From: Argyresthia goedartella
Lineage: Eukaryota > Arthropoda > Insecta > Lepidoptera > Argyresthiidae
Direction: 5' to 3'
Assembly: GCA_949825045.1 (NCBI GenBank)
Contig: OX463822.1
Span: 33,916,703 to 33,980,702 of the forward strand
DNA length: 64,000 nt
Shown: positions 32,666-42,812 of the stretch, in pieces
Layout of the letters: every line of letters begins with the position of its first letter
Numbering within the stretch: position 1 is the first letter of the stretch
The notes under the pieces: generated by a model
Databases searched by the model: none
Seen by the model: only the letters and a program-made list of their open reading frames with translations
Told to the model about the DNA's origin: nothing
Program-made: the position numbers and the translations under genes

Positions 32666-33260
32666 AGTCCACGAATAGCACCTGTCTGAATAGCACCTAC
32701 GCGAATAGCACCTAGCCTAGTCCACGAATAGCACCCAGGTGCTATTCGTGGACTAAAATTTATTTTTACATTTTTGTCCACGAATAGCACCTACGACTTA
32801 GCAGCCTACTGGGCCGCTGGGATGTATACAGGACGTTATTAAATTAAAGATATCGGTAAAAATCACAAGAATGTTTATTAATATGAAGCTATAATATGTA
32901 ATGCTTACGTCCATAGCCTTATATTTTAAGATTATGTAGCTATTTACTTACTACTACTACTCAATGTACTATTTATTTATTTTTATTATTAATATAACAA
33001 TTTATTTTTATTTTTCTTTATTTAGGACATCAACAGCAAGTTACAATGGTAATTAACGTTAAAATTAAACAATTTAGAATTGCCAATAACAGATATCCCC
33101 TAATTATACAGTGTGAATATCACCTAATTATACAGTGTGAAATACGAGTTGACGAGTTATGAATAAATGAACTATTGAACATACGAAATCTGTCTAGGCG
33201 ACATTTAATAATGAAAAATAATAAAAATCACTCCGACAATAAATATTAATCTCACCGAAT
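32666..33260 (+). repeat. Left terminal inverted repeat of the MULE
   Basis: Starts agtccacgaatagcacc, with several cgaatagcacc units in alternating orientation at 32666-32800. Similarity to the right arm resumes after a ~300-bp insertion at gaaatctgtctaggcgacat (about 33187). The 33003-33160 fragment is a separate repeat inside this arm. Confidence 0.75.
33003..33160 (-). repeat. Reverse copy of the 31220-31395 repeat
   Basis: ctttatttaggacatcaacagcaagttacaatgg and the following ~100 bp match the reverse complement of 31220-31395. It lies only in the left MULE arm, so it inserted after the element formed. Confidence 0.7.
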
Positions 33261-33299
33261 AATATTCTGATTTAATAATAACTACTAATATTCGCAATG

Positions 33300-33757
33300 T
33301 AACAGTAAAGGGATGCTACTTTCATTTTAAGAAGGCGTTAAAAAAAGAGGGTAAGAGCGAGGCCTCAACTATAACAGCATATATAGAAAGCACGTTGCGT
33401 TATTACTATACTCCCTTATTTGCCACCGGATAATTTGGATGATGCTTGGCTTTACATTATGAGAGAGTCCTCAAGATGAAAAAATAAAAAATGTAACGAC
33501 TATATGGTCACACACACACAGTGGATTGACCACAAATTGTGGTCGGACAAATTGTGCTGTTATGGCCAGGTTCATAAGACTAACAATTTTACTGAGACTC
33601 ATTATTCTGTCATGAATAAAGCAATTAATAAAAATAATAAGAACATAGCTATTGTTTTAAGAGTCCTACAGGAAAATTGCCAGAATTACGCTGAAATTTG
33701 CGAAAAAATGGTAACTTCTAAATCCCAAATATTGGCCAAAAAAAAGAACCAATGAAT
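33300..33757 (+). pseudogene. MULE transposase C-terminal remnant
   Basis: The frame at 33308 gives KGCYFHFKKALKKEGKSEAS, the GCxFHF signature of MULE transposases. A frame change near 33430 leads to DNLDDAWLYIMRESS, a stop near 33475, then TQWIDHKLWSD and HKTNNFTETHYSVMNKAI, the TNNxxExxH block at the C-terminal end of this family, closing at 33755. The N-terminal DDE residues are gone. The enzyme cuts and pastes the element in active relatives; this copy is dead. Confidence 0.7.
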
Positions 33758-33892
33758 ATAAACATGGCTTTATTTCCCTTGGTCACTGCATTGAAAAGCT
33801 GCGATTTTAAGGGTTATTTGTTTTCATTTTTGTTTTATTTTTAATTTTAATTAGAATATATGACACCAGCGCAAACCACGGACAGTGGTGGA

Positions 33893-33967
33893 CATTAGGT
33901 TGCACTTTGTCCGCGCAATACCTCATGTCACGCCTGGCGGTATACGAAGACAAAGTGCAACCTAATG
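33893..33967. repeat. Perfect 19-bp inverted repeat (hairpin)
   Basis: cattaggttgcactttgtc (33893-33911) is followed by its exact reverse complement at 33949-33967, with a 37-nt loop. It may be a tiny MITE inside the MULE, or a structured element. No coding. Confidence 0.7.
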
Positions 33968-34178
33968 AGAGTAATATTAAGAGCACATAGAATGAGAGTA
34001 ACAATAAGAGCGGCCATTTTGTCGGCCATTGTCCCTCGTCGATTTTGCAATAAATGTGGAGACTGATTATGATGTGATATATTAAAAATAAGAAAGTGTT
34101 ATTATTAGGTAAGATTTAATTTAAGCAGATTTTGCAATAAAAAAATATTTTTGGAGACTGATTATTTATAAGATAAGA

Positions 34179-34480
34179 TTCATAATTACATATTGTCATA
34201 GTGATCTTTATTATTTTTCATTTTTAAATGTCGCCTAGACAGATTTCATGTGTACAGCCTACGTAAGTTAAGTATGTGTAATTAATAAACATTCTAATGA
34301 TTTTTATCGATATCTTTCATTTAAAAACACCTGTGTACATCGCAGTAGGCTGATAAGTCGTAGGTGCTATTCGTGGACAAAAATATAAAAATAAATTGTA
34401 GTCCACGAATAGCACCTGGGTGCTATTCGTGGACTAGGCTAGGTGCTATTCGCGTAGGTGCTATTCAGACAGGTGATATT
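34179..34480 (+). repeat. Right terminal inverted repeat of the MULE
   Basis: Reverse complement of the left arm: gcgacattta and ctgtctaggc-type sequence near 34225-34245, tatcgatatctttca, cagtaggctgataagtcg, then five ggtgctattcg units at 34367-34480. The final 13 bp lie after BEL-D (47528-47540, ctattcgtggact). Confidence 0.78.
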
Positions 34481-35031
34481 TGTTTAATATTTATGCTTCG
34501 GAACGCACCGGTTTTTTGTTGCGCGGATCGACCGCGAGTAATCGGGACATCACTAGCGGAAACGGAACCGCAGCTGTCACTCGTACCAACGAGATGAAAA
34601 ATTAGAGGTTATCTTTTCTTGTCGTGAGAAAAAACATGTCTGCTCAGGCGTCGGGCCATTGACTGTATTTCGGTTTAACAATTGTCTAACACAGGTGTCG
34701 GGCCTGGTCGGAGTGTTGATCATAATAATCGTCGGGAAATAAGTAGATTCGCGTCAGTCATTCGTGTTGTGAAGGACATCGTTCGTATCGGACAGCGACT
34801 CCTCGTGTCGGCAAGCAACACGCCGGCGACAGCGTCGGACAGCGAAACCAGTGAGATTCGGTTCCTCTCCTATCACAATTGTGCTCCTATCCCGTATTCC
34901 TGCCTCGAATCGAGCTTTCGATTCCGGTCTACGACGGCAAGGTAAGGTATTAATCACGATTCTCTCCCGTGCTGGCAAAAACCCAGCCCCTCATGATTCC
35001 ACGCCGTTCGGTTGAGGCGTGGAATTAAACA
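34481..35031 (+). repeat. BEL-D 5' LTR
   Basis: 551 bp, tgtttaatat to gaattaaaca. It differs from the 3' LTR at a small number of sites (for example ccggttttttg versus cctcctcttg near base 30 of the LTR). Confidence 0.93.
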
Positions 35032-35051
35032 TTTTGGTAGCAGAGCGTGGT
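35032..35051 (+). promoter_or_regulatory. BEL-D primer-binding site
   Basis: ttttggtagcagagcgtgg directly follows the LTR and matches the minus-strand site of BEL-C (ttggtagcaagagcgtgg). Confidence 0.75.
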
Positions 35052-35053
35052 TG

Positions 35054-35122
35054 ATACCTTACCTTGCCGTCGTAGACCGGAATCGAAAGCTCGATTCGAG
35101 GCAGGAATACGGGATAGGAGCA
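35054..35122 (-). repeat. Inverted 69-bp LTR fragment in the BEL-D leader
   Basis: 35054-35122 is the exact reverse complement of LTR bases 34882-34950. The two arms lie 103 bp apart, so the 5' end of the transcript could fold into a long hairpin. Directly after it the sequence enters gag at the third cysteine box, so leader and most of gag are gone. The arm's ggtat end matches the 5' LTR rather than the 3' LTR (ggtgt). Confidence 0.9.
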
Positions 35123-35765
35123 GCACAGCAGTGGCAAGCACCACATCGTGCTGTGCCTGAACCGGTCAGGCCCTTCGGACGGTCACCAGGGCCGGACTCA
35201 GGTTGGTCGGCCACAGGGCCCAACCAGGGCCGGACCCAGTCTCCCTCCGGGCAACGGGAGTCACCAACGGGGTGACTGGGGTACCCGCGGACGGGACCCC
35301 CCCCGAGGGGAAGGGGGCAGCGCGGGGGGTAACAGGCGGGATAGCCGGGGTTCGGTCGCCGCTGTCCAGGGTCAGCGAGGACTTCGGGCCGCTGGCTCAC
35401 TGCGTGTTACGGGCGGGTGTCAGATGGCACCGATGAGTGGCGCGAAGGCTGGGAGCCCACCACCTTCTGCGCCACCCTGCCCGTCGCTCTGGGAGGCGAA
35501 CAGGGAGGCGAACAGTCGGATGTCGCCCCCATTCCTAGAGCGCCCCAGGTTGGATCCGCTCTCCCCCCTCCATCCACGGTGGCCACCGGGCACACCGTAC
35601 ACAGTCCAGTATGGTCGGATACCGGGACAGCGAGGGGCCTATTATGCGGGTTGGGACCCCCTGATGTACATACGGTCTGATATGCCACCGGCATATCAGC
35701 AGCCGAGTTACAGCACGGCTGACGGGGGTCCCAGCGGGTTCGGATCCCGCGGAGGTTCCCGCTAG
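35123..35765 (+). pseudogene. BEL-D gag, C-terminal remainder
   Basis: Open from the junction to TAG 35763-35765. It begins inside the last cysteine box (GKHHIVLCLNRSG, compare AHNNLLCMNRSG in BEL-C), then a Gly/Arg/Pro-rich tail without the 36-residue repeats of BEL-A/C, ending GGSR. Capsid and the first two knuckles are absent. The UAG is followed in frame by pol. Confidence 0.75.
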
Positions 35766-36752
35766 GGACACGCCGCCCACTTACAGGGTTTCGCCACTCC
35801 ACAGACGGTCATGCTCCCCACCGCCTCGGTGATAACGTGGAGTTCGGACGGCAAATCTTGTGTGGCACGAGCACTATTGGACTCGGGGGCCCAGGGGTGC
35901 TTAGTCTCGTGCAACCTTGTAAGACGGTTGGGCATTTCGGTAAGGGAGTATCCACATTCCATTCGGGGGATTGGGAACACGGAAGTCGGTTCCGTTAAGG
36001 GAGTATGTCGGATTACTCTCTCGTCACGGGTGGATTCATCGGTGAATATGACGGTCACGGCATTAGTCATGCCTAATGTGATGGGCTCACACCCTCACGT
36101 ACGGTTGTCGCCCTCGGTGCGACAGTTGGTCGCTGGGTTGTCACTGGCTGACCCGGAGTTCGATATTCCGGGCCCAGTAGACATTTTATTGGGTGTCGAT
36201 GCCTTGGGATACCTGTTAGTGCCAGGTGTCCACGTGTTGCAGGCGACTGGTCTGGTTTCGGTCAACACCAGACTGGGCCATGCGGTAATGGGTCCGGTCA
36301 TGCCGGCTGCCCCACGCCTAGCGACTCGTAGTGCCTTATTGGGTTCTGTACTCTCGGAGGTGATACAGAAGTTTTGGGAGGTGGAGGAACCACCTACGGT
36401 CCGCCGGTTGGACCCGGTTGAAGAAGAGTGTGAACAGTTTTATCGGAACAATACTGGTCGCCTTCGGTCAGGTCGATTTCTCACACGTCTTCCATTCCGG
36501 AGTGATCGCCCGCCGCTGGGCAGTTCACACCAGGCAGCCGAGACGCGGCTTCTGTCGATGGAACGACGCATGAAGCGTGACGGGATTTTACGGCGGAAGT
36601 ACGTCGATTTCATGCGGGAATACGAGTCGCTCGGCCACATGTCGGTTTCGGGTATCGACTGGAAGCGTGAAGACCACTGCTTCCTGCCCCATCACGCGGT
36701 CTTGAGGACCCCGGAGGGCAAAATACGGGTTTGCATTCAGGGCCGAAGTTGA
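35766..36752 (+). pseudogene. BEL-D pol: protease and start of RT
   Basis: In frame with gag after the UAG. Protease loop ARALLDSGAQGCLVS, then VDILLGVDALG; linker QKFWEVEEPPTVRRLDP; early RT motifs GHMSVSGIDWKREDHCFLPHH. About 45-50 bp are missing at 36730 (the DGSAPTSNG block of BEL-A/C), which shifts the frame and ends the ORF at 36752. Confidence 0.82.
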
Positions 36753-38380
36753 ACCATGACATCGCGGATGTTATCACACGGTTCCATCGACACAATGTTG
36801 TGTTTGTAGCTGACATCCGGATGATGATTAGACAGACGGTCATTCACCCTGACGATAGACGGTATCAGCTGATACTGTGGCGAGAGAGCCCAGATCAGCC
36901 CATCAGGGTGTACGAGCTGAACACCAACACGTACGGGCTACGGTCTAGTCCTTATTTGGCGATTCGCACTCTGCGGGAGTTAGCGGATCGAGAACGGTTA
37001 AACTTCCCTAGAGGAGCAGCAATCCTGGAGCAGGATCTCTACGTGGACGATATCTGTACCGGTGCAGAATCCGTAGAGGAGGCGCTCGCTCGTCGGGACG
37101 AGCTAGTTGAGCTCCTACGGGGTGGAGGTTACGAGCTCCGGAAATGGATGTCGAACTCTCCAGAGTTACTGTCTGGTCTTCCGGATGACTACCAGCAGGA
37201 TCCCCACATTTTTGAAAATTTGGAAAATCCAAATATGTTGTCGGTATTAGGCGTCCAGTACCAGCCGGTGTCAGACATGTTTTCGTATCGGGTCGAGTTG
37301 GACTCCCCGAAGGTCTGGACGAAACGGAACGTCCTTTCAACGGTGGCTAGGACATTTGATCCAAACGGGTGGATCACCCCGGTAACATTTCAGCTCAATT
37401 GTTTTATGTAGCAATTGTGGTCTGCTGAGCTGAAATGGGACGACCCGATCGGCGGGTCATTGAGCTCAGAGTGGGACTCGTTCTTTTCGACCCTCCCTGG
37501 CATCAATCGGATTTCACTGCCACGGAGGTTGGTCCCCACCAAACGATACACCGCCACCCTGCATGGGTTTTGCGATGCCTCGGAGAAGGGCTACGGAGCT
37601 GCGGTGTATCTGCGTACGGTCGACTCCTCGGGGGAGGTTGATGTGCGGTTGGTCATGGCCAAGAGCAAGGTTGCGCCGTTGCGCACTCGCCTGACCATTC
37701 CCAAGTTAGAGCTTTCGGGAGCGGCTGTCCTGACTCGTCTGCTCAACCACACGATGACGGTTCTTCGTGGGTCAATAGCGTTAGAAGATACGGTCTACGC
37801 ATGGACGGACAGCCAGATCGTGTTATGCTGGCTGAAGGCTTCAGTTCACAAGCTGGAGATTTTTGTGGCGAATCGGGTTTCGCAGATTTTGAATTCGGAG
37901 GTTCCCTTAATCTGGAGACATGTTCCAGGGGAAATGAACCCAGCAGACTGTGCGTCTCGTGGGTGTCACGCTCCGGAGTTGGTTGGACATCCCTTGAGGT
38001 GGGGTCCAAAATGGTTGACTCAAGCCGAATCGGATTGGCCAATGAGTCCACGCGTTACCACGGCGAACGGCGCCTTGACAGTCGGTGTCTGTACGACGCA
38101 ACCAGAGCCGGAAGAGGAGTTCAGCCTGCTGGAACGGTACAGCTCGCTCGACAAGCTGGTCAATGTGACCGCCTGGATCTGCCGATTTGCGCGGAATTGT
38201 GTGAATTCTGAGGCGCAACGAGTGCGGACACAGGTCCTGACACCACGGGAACGGAACCATGCGTTGTTTGCATTGGTACGAAACGTGCAGACGGTGCACT
38301 TTAAGTCCGAATTGGACATTCTGAGACGCGGACGCGTCCAACTGAAGGGAGCTGTGGCTCGGCTCAACCCGTTTATTGAC
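36731..38380 (+). pseudogene. BEL-D pol: RT and RNase H, cut by BEL-C
   Basis: RT resumes at HSGPKLNHDIADV and carries LYVDDICTGAESV, then TFDPNGWITPVTF. A TAG at 37409-37411 replaces a Gln codon. RNase H follows (FCDASEKGYGAAVYLRT, YAWTDSQIVLCWL). Coding reaches NPFID at 38380, where BEL-C is inserted; it resumes at 45722. Confidence 0.88.
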
Positions 38381-38886
38381 TGTTCAGGCCTCTCGGCACC
38401 CGATGACCTCGCAGGGGCCCATAGCTACGAGGTAGCGTAGCGATCAGATGCCAAGAAGCAAGAACGTCGGCGATTCACCGAGCTAAAGTAAATAGATTCT
38501 ATCTGACCTGGTCTGTGCTTCGTTCCCGTCAAACTCCTGTCTCTCTGCAAGGCCTGGGTGCACCCTAGGCTCTTCTTGGTAGACAGGTTCTTCAGCCAAC
38601 CAGGTATGGCTGGCAGGCCAGCTTCGACGCGCACAGTGTTACGTAAATACGAACTTTATCTGGTTCGGAGAACCACAATACACTCAGCTATAAGACAATC
38701 CTGAGGGGAGCCCGAATACAATTCCAGATGGCTTACGATTTAATTTCAATGCCCTATACCAATACGCGTTCCATCGCGAGGGCTTTTCGTCTGTCAGATG
38801 TCAAAAAACTGCAAAGATGGCCGCTCCCTCAAATTCAAAATGGCCGTTCCGGAACCATAGATCGAGTATCGATTTTGAATCGAACA
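38381..38886 (-). repeat. BEL-C 3' LTR
   Basis: 506 bp, tgttcaggcctc to aatcgaaca; matches 45216-45721 without visible difference. Confidence 0.94.
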
Positions 38887-38918
38887 ATCACCCGCCCGGA
38901 CAGGCACCCACCTGTCCC

Positions 38919-41900
38919 TTAATCTACGGGCAGCCGAGACAACGTTGCTACCGCTCGTTTTAGTACCGAGCCTCCTACTAGAACCTCTGCAGACCGGGGG
39001 GTCCCGTCCTTGCCAGGGAACAAGTTAACAATGCGCCCCCTGCGCCAACGTAGTGGCGGTAGGTTAGCATCCTTAACCAGCACGAGGTCACCAACACTAG
39101 GGGGGCTGGTTTTGTCAGTCCACTTAAGGCGCTGTTGTAAGATATGCAGATACTCGAGCGACCAACGCTTCCAGAAATTCTGAGTAAACTGCTGCAACAT
39201 CTGATACCTTGACAACCGATACAATTTCACTCCCTCGAAGGGGTGCTCGGGCAACGCGTTAAGTGGCTGTCCTATCAAGAAATGGCCTGGGGTCAGAGCC
39301 TCCAGGTCATTTGGATCCGAGCTGAGCGGACACAACGGTCGCGAATTGAGAACGGCCTCGATCTTACAAAACAATGTCGCGAGCTCCTCAAAAGTCAGCG
39401 CGGTCTGACCTACTATACGCCCTAAGTGCGTCTTCGCTGACTTAACTACGGCCTCAAAAATCCCACCCCAGTGGGGGCAACTCGGTGGGCTGAAGGTCCA
39501 CTGTATACCCCGACGGGAGAGGGCCGTTCCAATATCCACTTTATTTACATTCAAAAAGTTGACTATCTCTCGTAAGTATCGTTCCGCACCGACGTAGTTA
39601 GTGCCGTTATCAGAGCGGATCAAAGTTGGAAGTCCCCTTCGAGAAACAAACCTATCCAAACAAGCAATGAAAGCCTCTGTCGAGAGATCAGCAACGAGCT
39701 CGAGATGTACCGCCTTGGTGGATAAACAAACAAACACACACAGGTACGCCTTGTATTGCTTAGCGTTACGCAATCGTGAACTCTTCACCATAAACGGTCC
39801 TGCAAAATCCGTACCAACACCTGAAAACGGTCTGACCTCATTCACACGATCAGGGGGCAAGTCCCCCATGAGAGGTTGCATCGTGGCAGCCTTAAGTCGA
39901 TAACAAGGCATGCACCGAAACACGATGTTCCGTATGACACGGCGGGCAGATAAGATCCAAAACTCCCGCTGGAGCGTGGCCAACAACGCGTTACAGCCGG
40001 CATGCGCGTTTTTAATATGACGATCAGTCACCAGCAATTCAACTAACTGTCCCCCCTTGGGGAGCAGAAGTGGGTGACGAGCCGAATACGACAGATTCGC
40101 ATTGCGCAATCTTCCTCCTACCCGAAGTAACCCGGTCGAATCAACAAAGGGGTTGAGACGCGCGACGGCTCCCTTCAATTTCGAACGTCCACTTCGTATA
40201 GTCTCCAATTCTGCCCCAAACTTCGAGGACTGTACCAACCGGACCAAATTCAGTAGCGACTCGTTTCGCTCTGCCGGAGTCAGAATAGGGTTCAACGTTC
40301 GCTGATCGCGAGGAGTACGACAATTTCGAGCGAATCTCCTAATCCAAGTGGACACGTTTATCAACTTGTCAAGTGAGCTATACCGGTCCAGCAGAAACCC
40401 GGCGTCAGGGTCCTCAGCCTTCTGGGTAACATGCACGGCCGCTCTGGGGCCATGATCCGAAGATACTACTACATGGCTGTGGGGCCAGTCCGATTCTCTC
40501 CTGGCAAGCCAGGGTGGTCCCCACCACAAATGGTGTCTAACGAGTTCAGGAGCCCGACATCCCCTGGATGCACAATCAGACGGGTTCAATTCTCCTGGTA
40601 CATGTCTCCAAGTCAGTGGGACCTCAGACGACACAATCTGGGAGACACGGTTCGCGACAAAAACCTCTAAGTTATGGACCGAAGCCTTCAGCCAGCACAA
40701 AACAATCTGGCTGTCCGTCCACGCGTACACCGTATCCTCCAAAACCACTGACCCACGCAACACTGTTAGAGTGTGATTCAAAAGTTTGGTCAAAAGAGCA
40801 GCCCCGGACAGTTCCAGTTTTGGAATCGTCATCCTTGTCCGAATAGGCGCTACCTTGCTTTTTGCCAAAACCAAACGCACGTCGACCTCCCCGGTGGAGG
40901 TGACGGTTCGCAAATAAACCGCTGCCGCAAACCCTCGTTCAGAAGCATCACGAAACCCGTGAAGGGTTGCCCTGTAATCCCCAGCAGGGACCAATTTCCT
41001 CGGCAGCGATACATTATTTATGTCCGATAGCGAAGTGAACATTTGCGTCCAATCAGTCAACAAATCACCTGAGAGGTGGGTGTCCCAGGTCAACTGAGCC
41101 GCCCATAGCCTTTGCATAAAACATTTGAGAGCAAAGGTGACTGGAGAAATCCATCCATTCGGGTCGAACGTTCTCGCAATCGTTGACAGTACTGACCGCT
41201 TCGTCCAGGCCTTCGGTGTTTCTAAAACCACCCGATAGGTAAACTCATCATGGACGGGCCGGTACTGAATTCCAAGCACTGACAACATGTTAGGGTTGTC
41301 AGGATTCTCAAAAACGTGCGGGTCTTGTTGAAACTCATCTGGGAGACCAGCCATCAACTCAGGGGAGTTGGACATCCACTTGCGTAGTTCATAGCCGCCT
41401 CGTTCCAGCAATTGAATGAGCTCGTCACGTCGGTCCAGAGCTTCCTCTACACTGGCTGCCCCTGTGCAGACGTCATCGACGTACAAATCTTGCTCCAGGA
41501 TAGCGGCGGCTCTAGGATAGCTCACACGGTCACGCGACGCCAACTCCCGCAGGGTACGCATCGCCAAATACGGGCTAGACCGTAACCCATACGTGTTCGT
41601 GTTCAACTCATAGACCTTGACTGGCTCGGCCGTGGACTCACGCCAAAGTATCAACTGATACCTTCTGTCAGCCGGATGAATTACCGTTTGCCTAAACATC
41701 ATCCGAATGTCTGCGACAAATACAACCTGGTGCCTCCGAAAGCTCGTGAGAATATCCGAAATATCACGACTCAACTTGGGTCCCGAATGTAGACACTGAT
41801 TCAGGGACATCCCGTTCGAGGTAGGTGCTGACCCATCAAAAACAACTCGAATCTTGCCGGTAGGGGTTCGTAGGACGGCATGGTGTGGAAGGAAACAATG

Positions 41901-42203
41901 ATCCTCAGATCTCCAGTCCACACCCGATACCGACATGTGTCCTAACGACTCATACTCCCTCATGAAATCGACGTATTTTTGTTTAAATACGGCGTCCCTT
42001 GACATCCTACGCTCCATCGACATCAATCTCGTCTCAGCCATCTTCCTAGATTCTCCTAGTGGCGGTCGATCGGCCCTGAAAGGCAGTCGAGTTACAAAAC
42101 GACCAGAACGAAGGCGACCAGTACTATTCTGGTAAAACAACTCGCACTCTTCTTCGTCTGCGTCGACTCGACGAGCGGTGGGAGGTTCCTCTATCTCCCA
42201 GAA
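38919..42203 (-). CDS. BEL-C pol: RT, RNase H, integrase
   Basis: Open for about 1094 codons from just after the TAA at 42204-42206 to the stop at 38919. Order: linker EEPPTARRVDADEEE, RT (DGSAPTSNGM, LYVDDVCTGA), connection (TFDPNGWISPVTF), RNase H (FRDASERGFAAAVYL, YAWTDSQIVLCWL), integrase zinc finger (HAGCNALLATL to CMPCYR), DDE core (GTDFAGPF, RSDNGTNYVGA, HWGGIFEAVV), C-terminal domain. RNase H reads FRDAS where BEL-A and BEL-D have FCDAS. No further break. It would make a whole enzyme set only if the upstream stops were passed. Confidence 0.92.
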   Translation of the reverse strand, partial: FWEIEEPPTARRVDADEEECELFYQNSTGRLRSGRFVTRLPFRADRPPLGESRKMAETRLMSMERRMSRDAVFKQKYVDFMREYESLGHMSVSGVDWRSEDHCFLPHHAVLRTPTGKIRVVFDGSAPTSNGMSLNQCLHSGPKLSRDISDILTSFRRHQVVFVADIRMMFRQTVIHPADRRYQLILWRESTAEPVKVYELNTNTYGLRSSPYLAMRTLRELASRDRVSYPRAAAILEQDLYVDDVCTGAASVEEALDRRDELIQLLERGGYELRKWMSNSPELMAGLPDEFQQDPHVFENPDNPNMLSVLGIQYRPVHDEFTYRVVLETPKAWTKRSVLSTIARTFDPNGWISPVTFALKCFMQRLWAAQLTWDTHLSGDLLTDWTQMFTSLSDINNVSLPRKLVPAGDYRATLHGFRDASERGFAAAVYLRTVTSTGEVDVRLVLAKSKVAPIRTRMTIPKLELSGAALLTKLLNHTLTVLRGSVVLEDTVYAWTDSQIVLCWLKASVHNLEVFVANRVSQIVSSEVPLTWRHVPGELNPSDCASRGCRAPELVRHHLWWGPPWLARRESDWPHSHVVVSSDHGPRAAVHVTQKAEDPDAGFLLDRYSSLDKLINVSTWIRRFARNCRTPRDQRTLNPILTPAERNESLLNLVRLVQSSKFGAELETIRSGRSKLKGAVARLNPFVDSTGLLRVGGRLRNANLSYSARHPLLLPKGGQLVELLVTDRHIKNAHAGCNALLATLQREFWILSARRVIRNIVFRCMPCYRLKAATMQPLMGDLPPDRVNEVRPFSGVGTDFAGPFMVKSSRLRNAKQYKAYLCVFVCLSTKAVHLELVADLSTEAFIACLDRFVSRRGLPTLIRSDNGTNYVGAERYLREIVNFLNVNKVDIGTALSRRGIQWTFSPPSCPHWGGIFEAVVKSAKTHLGRIVGQTALTFEELATLFCKIEAVLNSRPLCPLSSDPNDLEALTPGHFLIGQPLNALPEHPFEGVKLYRLSRYQMLQQFTQNFWKRWSLEYLHILQQRLKWTDKTSPPSVGDLVLVKDANLPPLRWRRGRIVNLFPGKDGTPRSAEVLVGGSVLKRAVATLSRLPVD

Positions 42204-42809
42204 CCGTTAGATAGCGTCTGACAACGCTGAGCCAATAAGTATGCCATCTGACTCGGCAGGCCTAACCATTGGCAATGCCGGACCCATGATCACGTGACCA
42301 AACTTAGTATCCACAGCAATCACCCCGTCCGGCTGAAGAACTCGCCGATCCGACAACAGAAACCTACCCAAAACGTCTGCTCCCAGTAGCAGATCGACCG
42401 GGGCTGGAGTGTCAAAATCGGGATCCGCCAACTTGAGTCCTGACGTCAAGAGTCGAACGGCCGGATTCAACTTCACCAAGGGGTGTTTGCCCATGACATG
42501 CGTCATTACTAAAGCTTGCACGGATGTTTTTGTCAAAATGTCATAACGTGGAGAGAACGTGATCACCGATTGACCAACTACATTCGTAACCGTAACATTC
42601 CCCACGCCCCGTATTGAATTATTATACCTATTTACCTTGAGGCCCAACCATTTTGCTAAATCGTTCGATACAATGCAGCCCTGAGCTCCAGAATCTAATA
42701 GGGCGCGAACGTATGTTGGGTTGCCCGCTAAATCCCAAACAAGCACAGAGGCGATCGGTAACACCACCGTCTCCGGTTGGGGGGCAACAAATTGTTGGGC
42801 CGCAAATTC
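42204..42809 (-). pseudogene. BEL-C pol: Pao-type protease, ended by TAA
   Basis: In frame with gag past the UAG. Protease loop RALLDSGAQGCIVSND, then VDLLLGADVLG; ends at SALSDAI followed by TAA (42204-42206), where BEL-A keeps CAA (Gln). A single C-to-T change on the coding strand explains it. Confidence 0.88.
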
Positions 42810-42812
42810 CTA
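42810..42812 (-). promoter_or_regulatory. BEL-C gag-pol UAG, possible read-through site
   Basis: CGC TAG GAA in frame with the protease, at the same place as in BEL-A (14373-14375) and BEL-D (35763-35765). Confidence 0.6.
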
